Shown here: in pieces, positions 17,378-25,730 of the stretch
Layout: each line of letters begins with the position of its first letter
Numbering within the stretch: position 1 is the first letter of the stretch
NCBI GenBank assembly: GCA_002502625.1
Contig: DAPV01000078.1
Location: forward strand, 1-36,601
Direction of reading: 5' to 3'
DNA length: 36,601 nucleotides
From: Euryarchaeota archaeon UBA125
Lineage (GTDB): Archaea; Thermoplasmatota; Poseidoniia; Poseidoniales; Thalassarchaeaceae
The notes under the pieces: model-generated
The model's database searches: none
What the model saw: only the letters and a program-made list of their open reading frames with translations
Told to the model about the DNA's origin: nothing
Program-made: the position numbers and the translations under genes

Positions 17378-19132
17378 CTAATCAATCTCTCTTCTACCTA
17401 AGAATGACTGGCCGATTAATACCCAGACACCAATGTAAAAAATCAAGAAAAAGGCAGACACCAACAAGGAACCTATCGGAGAACCAGGAACAATTACAGG
17501 TTCATTCCAAAATATAGAGAAAACAACGGATGAATTGAATAATCCTGAACCGATAATATCGTAATAACCAGAATCAGGCCATGCAATTAATGCAGCAGAA
17601 TTGACCATTTCTAATCCCCAATGAGAAACTGAAAGCCAAGCTATTTTGCTCTGACCAGATGTAAGTAATGAAAAGAATGCCATAATAAATTCCCATACAC
17701 CCATAACCATTGCTATGTATATTCCGAACTTCTTTGAAATCACACCTAATGCAGAAAAGGTAGCGGAATACGCCAATAATACTAGAGCGGCGGTAATACC
17801 AATAATCAACCAAACTGTTAGATCTTGGAAACGGAATAGGGAATCACCGGGTCCAATGAAACTGGTAACTAACCCAACCAACAGGGCCAAGACTACCATG
17901 TAAGGTGCTGAAATTGACATGAATCCAAGAATACGGTAGATGAAAAATTCAGCACGATGAATAGGCTTGCCAATCAGATAATACATCGTCCCAGATGCCA
18001 TTTCATCCCTGATTAATCCAGTCGCTAAAAATAATGGAATAAAAATTCCCAATAAAAACAAAAAGGCAACTTTCCCAACTGCTAAAACAAATCCTCGATG
18101 TAATGATTCTAAAACAAATTCGTCTTCAGACGGATCTTCATCTACCATATTATCTGCTTCAATAGAAATAAGATTCCCTTCTCTATCAAAAACGAGTTCT
18201 ACGTCGCAATCAATTCCATTTCTATTCGAGTCAGACATGAAGTAATCTTCCCAAATAAATTCTGGATTTGAAGTCCTGCTGGAAATAATATCCCAATCTC
18301 TAATACAATCTCCATCATCATCAAATCCTTGACTTGTTTCTCCAGAAGCAACGTCAATATCGAATCCATCTTCATCGATATACATTGAACGAGGATCCTG
18401 AGGAATAGGAATATCAGAAGCACCCACGAATTCCCCCCATTCAAGATACTGATACCATTTTTCAGATTCGACCCCGACAGTGCCATTCACCTGAATTAAA
18501 CCATTGAAACGTATGTCTCCATCAGATGTTAAACAAGAACGACCTATTTGTAGATCATATTCTTCTTCGTATTCAGTACAATCACTGAAATTACCTACCT
18601 GTGCCCATCCCTTATTTTGCGAATTAGGGGGGGACCCAATCCAAGTGTATGAAGTGATGACTGCATTACCTCGATATGTATGATTCCCGGTATGATCTGC
18701 CTGATTCCAGTTAAGCCATTCATCACTAACAAACACTCCAGAACCAGGGAATTCTGCACTGTTCCAATCGGAAGTACCCCACTTTCGTTCCTGGCCGAGA
18801 GGGTAGCCATCTTCATCCCAATCTTCGGAGTCTCCATCATCATCAACAGGATCAATTCCCTCAACCATTGCTTCAGCATAAGTTGCCAATAATAGCAACA
18901 TTAGCATTAACCCAACTGTACCAATCACCCATGTAGATGCTCGCACTCTTAGCTGCCGTGCAGTAAACTCAATTATCGCCCCTGCTTTTCTATCTAAACC
19001 ACTCCAAACACTGTTGAGAATAATCCTATCAGGTAGCGGTTTAACAAAGGGAGTAGGAGAAACTTTAGAAGAAACGGGAAGATGTTGATCAGAAGTCTGA
19101 AGGAAATCTTGATCCCTATTTTTCTCAGTCAT
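17378..19132 (-). CDS. ABC-2 type transporter permease with large Asp-rich exoplasmic domain
   Basis: A 584-aa permease. A cytoplasmic N-terminus precedes one helix at about 67-88, then about 250 soluble residues, then about six further helices from residue 353 on. The GLIRDEMASGTMYYLIGKPIHRAEFFIYR segment is the cytoplasmic coupling region typical of ABC-2 permeases. The exoplasmic domain is rich in Asp/Glu and contains calcium-loop-like runs such as DPVDDDGDSEDWDEDG, FDDDGDCIRDWD and DSNRNGIDCD, resembling EF-hand/TSP3-type loops. Two or more Cys could form disulfides. Its start overlaps the upstream ATPase gene by ATGA, so the ATPase at 19129-20118 is its likely partner. The substrate cannot be named. 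Confidence 0.8.
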   Translation of the reverse strand: MTEKNRDQDFLQTSDQHLPVSSKVSPTPFVKPLPDRIILNSVWSGLDRKAGAIIEFTARQLRVRASTWVIGTVGLMLMLLLLATYAEAMVEGIDPVDDDGDSEDWDEDGYPLGQERKWGTSDWNSAEFPGSGVFVSDEWLNWNQADHTGNHTYRGNAVITSYTWIGSPPNSQNKGWAQVGNFSDCTEYEEEYDLQIGRSCLTSDGDIRFNGLIQVNGTVGVESEKWYQYLEWGEFVGASDIPIPQDPRSMYIDEDGFDIDVASGETSQGFDDDGDCIRDWDIISSRTSNPEFIWEDYFMSDSNRNGIDCDVELVFDREGNLISIEADNMVDEDPSEDEFVLESLHRGFVLAVGKVAFLFLLGIFIPLFLATGLIRDEMASGTMYYLIGKPIHRAEFFIYRILGFMSISAPYMVVLALLVGLVTSFIGPGDSLFRFQDLTVWLIIGITAALVLLAYSATFSALGVISKKFGIYIAMVMGVWEFIMAFFSLLTSGQSKIAWLSVSHWGLEMVNSAALIAWPDSGYYDIIGSGLFNSSVVFSIFWNEPVIVPGSPIGSLLVSAFFLIFYIGVWVLIGQSFLGRREID

Positions 19133-20118
19133 GCTCTGCCCTCCATTAGATAAGCCAAAAGACTCTCAAGATTATCATCAGGATTCTGTATAGAAGAAAC
19201 ACGAAGTCCGGAAGAAGTAATCAAAGATGGTAGAACAGAATGAACTGCATTAAGATCGTTTGTCTGAATTTCAAGCTGTTCAGGAAGCGGGAATCGCACC
19301 CCGTGTACTTCCTCCACGACAAGAGTACGAGCAGCAAGTTCGCGTGGACTATCGGTTGTCAATAGAATTCTGTGAGGATGTTTGTCCAACATTCCACGTA
19401 TTGCATGTAAATTCCCTAATGCCAATAAACGGCCATTATGAAGAATAACAATCTGCTCAGTTATACGTTCTATTTCGGAAAGAATATGACTGGAAACAAT
19501 CACAGTTTTCCCCATTGCCCCAATTTCTCGTATCACATTCATTATCGTAGTTCGGGCAACAGGGTCACAACCTTGGAGTGGTTCGTCAAGTATGATCAAA
19601 TCAGGATCGTTTACCAATGCATGAGCGATCTTGACCCTTTGACGCATTCCCTTACTATATTTTCCAATCTGCTTATGAGCAACATCAGAAAGATTAACGA
19701 ATTCTAACACATGGTCAGCTCTAGCAGAAGCTTGATCTCTTGTAAAACCATAAAGTCGAGCTAATGTTGAAACAAAATCATGGCCAGTCATCCAATCATA
19801 GAGTTTCTCCCCTTCCGATACATATCCTACTCTGGAATATGGAGCCGGGTTACGCCAAGGGTCTATTCCAAACAACCTAACTGTGCCCTGACTAGGCTTC
19901 AAACGTCCAACTAGGATTTTAAAAAGAGTACTTTTTCCAGCACCATTAGGACCTAGAATTCCTGTTACTCCTCCACCTATAGCCAAACTTACATCATTCA
20001 ATCCAATTACTTGTCCATACCATTTTGATACATGATCTAACATTACTGCAGGAACTGACTGATCTACTTGGAAACTAGCTGGAGAATGGTTGCCAACTTG
20101 TTCTGGATCAGGAATCAT
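19129..20118 (-). CDS. ABC transporter ATP-binding protein (second ATPase of the operon)
   Basis: A 329-aa nucleotide-binding subunit with GPNGAGKST (Walker A), the KYSKGMRQRVKIAHALVNDP signature loop, LIILDEPLQGCDP (Walker B and D-loop) and SSHILSEIERIT (H-loop). The 95-residue C-terminal extension is typical of ATPases serving ABC-2 permeases. It overlaps both neighbours by ATGA: its start overlaps the first permease gene and its stop overlaps the second permease gene. Energises export by the permease at 17378-19132, by inference from gene order. Confidence 0.9.
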   Translation of the reverse strand: MIPDPEQVGNHSPASFQVDQSVPAVMLDHVSKWYGQVIGLNDVSLAIGGGVTGILGPNGAGKSTLFKILVGRLKPSQGTVRLFGIDPWRNPAPYSRVGYVSEGEKLYDWMTGHDFVSTLARLYGFTRDQASARADHVLEFVNLSDVAHKQIGKYSKGMRQRVKIAHALVNDPDLIILDEPLQGCDPVARTTIMNVIREIGAMGKTVIVSSHILSEIERITEQIVILHNGRLLALGNLHAIRGMLDKHPHRILLTTDSPRELAARTLVVEEVHGVRFPLPEQLEIQTNDLNAVHSVLPSLITSSGLRVSSIQNPDDNLESLLAYLMEGRA

Positions 20119-21158
20119 TCTCTAGTCACCTCCAAACTATTTACCCTAACAGAGAGAATGTATAACGAAATAATATTCATTGCAAGAAGAGAAACAGCAG
20201 AAAAAGCTACTGGATGATCATATCCGGGATTTATCCCCATTACGAGTTGGCCAATGTGTGCTAGATTGTCATAAGGGCTAAGAATGTATACAATACTACG
20301 ATCAAACAAACTATCAATTAGAAATGCAACTAGTTTTGTACCTAAAATTATAGACAAGAATCCAACCGCTGGAAAGAATTTCCCTTTTGAAATTGCAGAC
20401 AAAGCCATTCCAATTGAAGAGTACGTAATAATCAAAAGAATACTTATTCCCAATCCTGAAACAAACAATGGAAAAGAATCAAACAAATATGCCCAACCAT
20501 GGCCTTCTACAACTATAGCTAATGAATAATACGAAACATAAGTCAGTAGAATAACTCCCCCTAGAATACTTGCTACTGAAAGATATTTCATTACAGCATA
20601 GTCAAGACGATTGATAGGCCTTGAAAAATAAATAGCAGAGGTCCCATGAGCTCTGTCCTCTGAAATCATCCCCCCGATTACTAGAGCTGTCAATAGAGGC
20701 CACCATAATGCATTTCGAGGAAAGAAGCCTAGGATTTTGGCATAAATATTGTTTCGATTCAAACCAAATGGCCTCATTATCTCGGGTTCTCCGATTAAAG
20801 AACCTAGTATCAAAAAACCTAGAGTACTCATCGATGAAATAAGTATGAAAAGAACTGCTAAACGAATAAATGGATGATAGTATCGATGACCTTTAGAAGT
20901 AATCATTCCGTATACATGATGTCTGTATATTGCATAATTACGTGTCCATCTAGGTCCAAGAGCCCCCCTCCATGGACGATATACTCTGTTGAAAATTGTG
21001 CCAACCTCTGCTTGCCCTTGAGATACGGCAGCAAATGCATTTTCATCACCATCTCCTGAACCAAATGCGGCTTCCATACGAGTTACTCCTAGGGAATTTT
21101 CCGAATCTTGTTCTGAAGAAGTAATATCTGAAATCATTTCAGAAGGTAATTCAGTCAT
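20115..21158 (-). CDS. ABC-2 type transporter permease
   Basis: A 347-aa integral membrane protein. A hydrophilic N-terminus of about 95 residues is followed by about six helices. The segment GGMISEDRAHGTSAIYFSRPINRLDYAVMKYLS corresponds to the ABC-2 coupling region between the first membrane helices, and its (S/G)(D/E)...GT...(R/K)P pattern recurs in the second permease of this operon. Unlike that one it has no large exoplasmic insertion. ATGA overlaps on both sides couple it to the flanking ATPases. Its probable partner is the ATPase at 21155-22174. Substrate unknown. Confidence 0.85.
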   Translation of the reverse strand: MTELPSEMISDITSSEQDSENSLGVTRMEAAFGSGDGDENAFAAVSQGQAEVGTIFNRVYRPWRGALGPRWTRNYAIYRHHVYGMITSKGHRYYHPFIRLAVLFILISSMSTLGFLILGSLIGEPEIMRPFGLNRNNIYAKILGFFPRNALWWPLLTALVIGGMISEDRAHGTSAIYFSRPINRLDYAVMKYLSVASILGGVILLTYVSYYSLAIVVEGHGWAYLFDSFPLFVSGLGISILLIITYSSIGMALSAISKGKFFPAVGFLSIILGTKLVAFLIDSLFDRSIVYILSPYDNLAHIGQLVMGINPGYDHPVAFSAVSLLAMNIISLYILSVRVNSLEVTRE

Positions 21159-22174
21159 AATGATGTACCTCCTAAGGATCCATCTCCTAGCACATTAGAG
21201 GTAGGGGTAGAATTCAACAATTCAGAAGCACTACGGGTACCATATCCTAATTTATCCATAATTAGTAAGAAGAGATCTTCTAGACTAGGCTCATATTCTT
21301 CCATCTGTCTGATTTGTACAGATGCTTTAGCAGCACAACTAAGAATTAAATCAACAGTTGATTCATCCTCTCTTAAAACTCTCATTATTCTACCTAATCT
21401 ACGCACTGTAAGTCCAGAATCTTTCAGTTCCTGCTCCATCTTACTGGCGCCGCCCCAAACCGAAATCTCAATCTCTCTATCGATTTGTCGAGCTAAGTCC
21501 TCAATACGCCGATGTACTACAACTCTTCCCTTGTGAATCATGATTACTCTGTCACATACGATTTGAACATCATCCATCAAATGACTACTCATCAAAATAG
21601 AACGCCCTCCATCTCTGACAATATTGAATAGAGTATCTAGCATAAATCCCCTATGTTCTTGATCTAAACCATTAGATGGTTCATCCACTATCAGTAATTC
21701 AGGATCATGAATAATCGCGCAAGCGAGTTTGGTAGATTGTTGCATTCCTGTAGAAAATGTTCCAATCTTACGATACCTTTGATCTCTCAAACCAACATAT
21801 TCCATTACTTCGTGGGTTCTTTGATTAGCAACTACAGGAGACATTCCCAGTAGTTCCCCAGAATAACGAACCTGGTCAACTGCATTCAAGTCTGGATTTA
21901 ATGTATCATATTCTGCCATATATCCAATTTTACTACGGATTGCGTCACCTTCAGTTCTAATATCGTGCCCTAACACGGTACCTTCTCCAGAAGTAATCTG
22001 AATTAGCCCTAGTAAGGTCTTGACTAAAGTAGATTTACCTGCTCCATTGGGGCCAAGTAAACCAATTGACCCATGAGGCAATTGTATGTCTACATTATCT
22101 AATGCAACATGAGGGCCGTAATTCTTTGTTAGACTCTTTGCCTCTATCAGCCAATCGCTGTTAAGAGAGGTCAA
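21155..22174 (-). CDS. ABC transporter ATP-binding protein (first gene of the four-gene operon)
   Basis: A 339-aa ATPase with GPNGAGKSTLVKTLLG (Walker A), GTFSTGMQQSTKLACAIIHDP (signature loop), LLIVDEPSNGLDQEHRG (Walker B and D-loop) and SSHLMDDVQIV (H-loop). The start codon appears to be TTG (22172-22174), preceded by GGGTGGAGCAGG. No ATG is available near the conserved N-terminus. It ends with an ATGA overlap onto the permease gene. Two ATPase-permease pairs in one coupled operon suggest either a heteromeric exporter or two related exporters made together. Confidence 0.88.
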   Translation of the reverse strand: MTSLNSDWLIEAKSLTKNYGPHVALDNVDIQLPHGSIGLLGPNGAGKSTLVKTLLGLIQITSGEGTVLGHDIRTEGDAIRSKIGYMAEYDTLNPDLNAVDQVRYSGELLGMSPVVANQRTHEVMEYVGLRDQRYRKIGTFSTGMQQSTKLACAIIHDPELLIVDEPSNGLDQEHRGFMLDTLFNIVRDGGRSILMSSHLMDDVQIVCDRVIMIHKGRVVVHRRIEDLARQIDREIEISVWGGASKMEQELKDSGLTVRRLGRIMRVLREDESTVDLILSCAAKASVQIRQMEEYEPSLEDLFLLIMDKLGYGTRSASELLNSTPTSNVLGDGSLGGTSL

Positions 22175-22233
22175 CCTGCTCCACCCGAAATGTAATTGTT
22201 AGAAGAGACACTTCAATCAACCGACGGAATGAT

Positions 22234-24303
22234 TCATTCAGATTCATGATTCTTAATCCCTCCTCTAGTTCGAATTGCAATCCCTTTGGTAAATTTCAGA
22301 ATTTCATTAGAAGTACATCTTGAAACACCATGTGCAACTAAATCACCATTAGAATCGACTATCAAACATGCCAATCCAGGGGCTATGTGGTCATCTACTT
22401 CATCTATAAATCCATGAATTACATTTCGACCGTCCCTAACAAATGGAATCGCATCTTCTTGTAATACTAATCTAGGAGGGCCTTCTCCTAAAGAATGCAA
22501 ATCCTTGGCTCCTTCATTAGTTAAGGAAATACCTCCATCACGTAAACGAGGAGAAAGAATGTGGCGCCCATCAGCCGAGAATACATTTCTAATCCTACCA
22601 GTAGAAGATCTATCTACGCTCATTCCATCTAACCAATTTGCAGTTGATTCCCTGGTAGCTCCCAAGAATACAGAGCATTTTGCAGAAATTTGGCTATGTT
22701 CTAACCATTCATGAATTTGAACTCTAACTTCTCTATCAATTACTTCTTTAGTACTTTGAAGAATAGAAAGTGATGATGCATTTAATCCCAAATCAATCAA
22801 GCTTTCATCGGAAGGTGAAGGAATAGAAGACCAGATTGAATCAAATGCTTGAATGTGACAAAGAGGCGCCCAATCCTCCAAATCAAATGGCAACAAACCA
22901 TTTGGAGTTTGAATTATGGGTATCTGGTTAGGATTTTTTGATAAAGCACGAATAATATCAGACTTAACTGAGTCACGCCAAGGAGATCTCCCGGATTTTA
23001 TCAATAAAATATTGGGTTCATGCATGGATTCTCCTTTCCAATTCTTCAAAGGTGGAGTCCATCGTTCACGAATCAATGTATTTGCATGAAGCAAATGAGG
23101 ACGAGAAAATGAATCAGATGTCCAACGTTCTGAGCCTGAACGTATAGGAGAGGATGAACGAATAATTTCAGATGATGAAAAATCATTATTTTGAATCAAT
23201 CTATCTTTCAGAAATAAAAATGCTTCACGTAATTCTGGACTAGAATGACTACGTTGTTCAACCAGTGCCCAAATCTTTCCTGCACGAACTGCTTCTCTAC
23301 ATCTTGCTAATTCTACCTGCGTAATTTCTAAATTATATCTTGCAAGTAAATCAGTTCTTTCAGTGTCCTCCATTTCCCTAACCTCTGACGGAGAAATTCC
23401 GTTTAATATTCTTGATGCAAATGGCCATTCTTTCAAATTCTCTATCCTTACAGTACCATCAGGAGTCAAAAGACGTCCATCTCTCGCAAATAGTGCATAT
23501 GCTGCACTATCAAACATGTCTACACCCAATGCAATACTCATCGGAAATAACATTGGGTGTCCACATCCAAACAAATGAATTGGCCTATTTGCAGGTATAG
23601 TCTCCCTAACTGCAATTATTATTTTTGCAAGATCAAGATACCTATGTCGCTCCATTATTGGAACTATTCCGCCAATTGGATGGACTGTAAATCCTCTATA
23701 TTTACCAGAAACAGAGCCCATTTTTGCCGCACTTTCAGAACGAAGAAAATCATAGAGACCCCCTTGAATTGGACCATTCAACAAGAGATTAGATCCTGCT
23801 TCATCAAGTGATGATGGTGCTCTTTCTATAGTTTGAGAAACTGCTTCTCTCAATTCTTCTATTGGTTGATCAGGACGTCCGAAAACATCGAGCATCGTGC
23901 CGATATCTACCCCAATATCCCGTTGGAAAGCAACTATTTCCTTCACTCCAACATCAATGTCGCCATAGACATATGATTGGAAAGTACCTGAATCTGTAAC
24001 AATAATCCCTGGGAAATCAAGTAATTCATGAACACCATTTTCTAATGCTGGGACTCGTAATTTTTCATGTTTCCATATCACATAAGAATTGGTAATCAAA
24101 GCTTGAACCCCAAAGTCATCCCACATCTCTCGAGGTTCAATAGTACGAATATTGGGATTAACAACTGGAAGTAACATAGGAGTCTCTAATATTCCATGAT
24201 TTGTAAAAAGACGGCCTATTCGAGCAACTCCATCTCTTTCTTTTACCTCAAACTTACCTAAATCTTGAGGGCGACAAGGAGACGTATCGAACCCCGCACC
24301 CAT
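22234..24303 (-). CDS. tgtA: Archaeosine tRNA-guanine transglycosylase (arcTGT) lacking the zinc site
   Basis: arcTGT exchanges guanine-15 of tRNA for preQ0, the first tRNA step of archaeosine synthesis. The catalytic core is present: VTDSGTFQSYVYG (D104), GCGHPMLFPMSIALG and DMFDSAAYALFARDG (D265, the nucleophile position). Where family members have a CxCxxC cluster before the ELREM segment, this one reads FASRILNGISPSEVREM (about 295-311). The downstream zinc His of LLALHNL is Tyr here (LLARYNL, Y323). All four zinc ligands are thus absent. A middle region (IIQTPNGLLPFDLEDW) resembles the DUF5591/ArcS-type domain without an intact PCxxxKPYxxSxxH motif. A C-terminal PUA domain (LACLIVDSNGDLVAHGVS) ends the protein. 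At 689 aa it is longer than the roughly 580 aa of Pyrococcus arcTGT. GGGAG precedes the ATG. Confidence 0.88.
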   Translation of the reverse strand: MGAGFDTSPCRPQDLGKFEVKERDGVARIGRLFTNHGILETPMLLPVVNPNIRTIEPREMWDDFGVQALITNSYVIWKHEKLRVPALENGVHELLDFPGIIVTDSGTFQSYVYGDIDVGVKEIVAFQRDIGVDIGTMLDVFGRPDQPIEELREAVSQTIERAPSSLDEAGSNLLLNGPIQGGLYDFLRSESAAKMGSVSGKYRGFTVHPIGGIVPIMERHRYLDLAKIIIAVRETIPANRPIHLFGCGHPMLFPMSIALGVDMFDSAAYALFARDGRLLTPDGTVRIENLKEWPFASRILNGISPSEVREMEDTERTDLLARYNLEITQVELARCREAVRAGKIWALVEQRSHSSPELREAFLFLKDRLIQNNDFSSSEIIRSSSPIRSGSERWTSDSFSRPHLLHANTLIRERWTPPLKNWKGESMHEPNILLIKSGRSPWRDSVKSDIIRALSKNPNQIPIIQTPNGLLPFDLEDWAPLCHIQAFDSIWSSIPSPSDESLIDLGLNASSLSILQSTKEVIDREVRVQIHEWLEHSQISAKCSVFLGATRESTANWLDGMSVDRSSTGRIRNVFSADGRHILSPRLRDGGISLTNEGAKDLHSLGEGPPRLVLQEDAIPFVRDGRNVIHGFIDEVDDHIAPGLACLIVDSNGDLVAHGVSRCTSNEILKFTKGIAIRTRGGIKNHESE

Positions 24304-24375
24304 ATGCTCCCGCCTGTCTATTCTATGATGACACTTACGACTAAAATTACAAACAATTCGAGAAAAATGAAGTGG

Positions 24376-24867
24376 TCAACAAAAGTTGACTCCACTCTTT
24401 TCAAGTAAAAAATCCTTAACTATTCCATCGTAATGATCTAGAATCCCAATATCAAAAAATATTGTTTTGATTGTTTCATCAAAAAGAAGATCTGTCTGAA
24501 TTTGGCTTAACGTATTGGGCGCAGCACCACATGCTACACAAGCCCCATCCAATCCTACTACAAGTTTTACAAAGTCATTTTCTTCAATTTCACCTTCTCT
24601 AACGGTCAAAGCCCCTCCATGCCCAGTCAATGATGCTCGGACATCACCCAAACGGGCCATTAGAGAAGGAATAAGATCAGGATGAATACCCTCTTCTTGG
24701 TCTGAAAAATCTGAATCGTTGACTAATTCTATTATCGATAGTGCTAGAACTCTCGCATCTTCTCTTGGATCGATTACTTCTTGAAGACGGCGATTAGCTT
24801 CTTCATGCATCTGAAGACGTATTTGATTGCGATATTCGTCAGCAAGGTCGTCAGACATTGGGTTCAC
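24376..24867 (-). CDS. NifU C-terminal-domain Fe-S scaffold/carrier protein
   Basis: A 163-aa protein. The N-terminal 80 residues are acidic and helical. Residues about 85-140 form a NifU-type C-terminal (Nfu) domain: VRASLTGHGGALTV and LDGACVACGAAPNTLSQIQTDL, with the CxxC that holds a transferable cluster. The start may be the ATG at 24867 or the internal one at 24858. It diverges from sufC across a 95-base spacer, so it probably works with the SUF machinery by carrying assembled clusters to targets. The last residues are GVNFC. Confidence 0.8.
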   Translation of the reverse strand: MNPMSDDLADEYRNQIRLQMHEEANRRLQEVIDPREDARVLALSIIELVNDSDFSDQEEGIHPDLIPSLMARLGDVRASLTGHGGALTVREGEIEENDFVKLVVGLDGACVACGAAPNTLSQIQTDLLFDETIKTIFFDIGILDHYDGIVKDFLLEKSGVNFC

Positions 24868-24962
24868 TCAATTGACCCACAATAGACAATACATTTAATC
24901 TAAAGCACACAGCCAAAACCACGAGTTGATAAACAACCAATACCACGACAGGATGAAACAGC
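24868..24962. promoter_or_regulatory. Divergent promoter region between nfu-type gene and sufC
   Basis: This 95-base spacer must hold the start signals of both the SUF operon (+) and the NifU-type gene (-). An AT-rich core (ACATTTAATCTAAAGC, near 24891-24906) could contain a TATA element, but no clear BRE/TATA pair can be assigned. No binding site for a known Fe-S regulator was recognised. Confidence 0.3.
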
Positions 24963-25730
24963 ATGAGCGTCACTCCACTTTTAAAAATCGAAGGGCTGAA
25001 AGCCTCTATCGATGAAACAGAAATTCTGAAAGGAATTGACCTCGAAATTCTACCCGGCGAAGTTCATGCAGTGATGGGAAGAAATGGAAGTGGGAAATCG
25101 ACTACAGCTCATGTTTTAATGGGTCATCCAGACTATGAAGTAACTAACGGAAATGTGAAACTTGATGGAGAAGACCTGTTAGAAATGGAATCTTATGAGA
25201 GAGCACGTGCAGGAGTATTCCTTTCATTCCAATATCCGCATTCTGTGCCTGGATTACAAGTAGGGAATTTTCTACGTCGTTCTGTTTCTGCAATCAACGG
25301 TGAAGAGGCAGCAAAGGGTCCTGAGTTCAGGAATTTATTAAAAGAAGGAATGGAACAATTAGGATTAGATCGATCTTTCTTGGCTAGATACGTAAACGAC
25401 GGGTTTAGTGGAGGGGAAAAAAAACGATTTGAGATTCTACAAATGATGTTAATCAAACCAAAATTAGCTATCTTAGATGAAACCGATTCAGGTTTAGATA
25501 TTGATGGTATAAGAACTGTAGCTCAAGGTGTAGACGCTGCCATTAGAGGTAGTAACTCAGGAGCATTAATCATCACACATTACAATAGAATTCTAGAACA
25601 TGTTAAGCCAGATAAAATCCACGTATTAATCGATGGAAAGATTGTGAAATCAGGTGGACCTGAGCTTGCAAATAAGTTAGAAGAAAGGGGATATGATTGG
25701 ATAGAAAAGGAAGTGATGGCTAATGAGTGA
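24963..25730 (+). CDS. sufC: Fe-S cluster assembly ATPase SufC
   Basis: ABC-type ATPase of the SufBCD scaffold. Motifs: MGRNGSGKST (Walker A), FLSFQYPHSVPGL (Q-loop), GFSGGEKKRFEILQMML (signature), LAILDETDSGLDIDG (Walker B, D-loop) and IITHYNRIL (H-loop). The 255-aa length is normal for SufC. It is the first gene of the operon and its end overlaps sufB by 8 bases, so translation is probably coupled. It acts in the cytosol to drive conformational change of SufBD during cluster assembly. Confidence 0.95.
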   Translation: MSVTPLLKIEGLKASIDETEILKGIDLEILPGEVHAVMGRNGSGKSTTAHVLMGHPDYEVTNGNVKLDGEDLLEMESYERARAGVFLSFQYPHSVPGLQVGNFLRRSVSAINGEEAAKGPEFRNLLKEGMEQLGLDRSFLARYVNDGFSGGEKKRFEILQMMLIKPKLAILDETDSGLDIDGIRTVAQGVDAAIRGSNSGALIITHYNRILEHVKPDKIHVLIDGKIVKSGGPELANKLEERGYDWIEKEVMANE

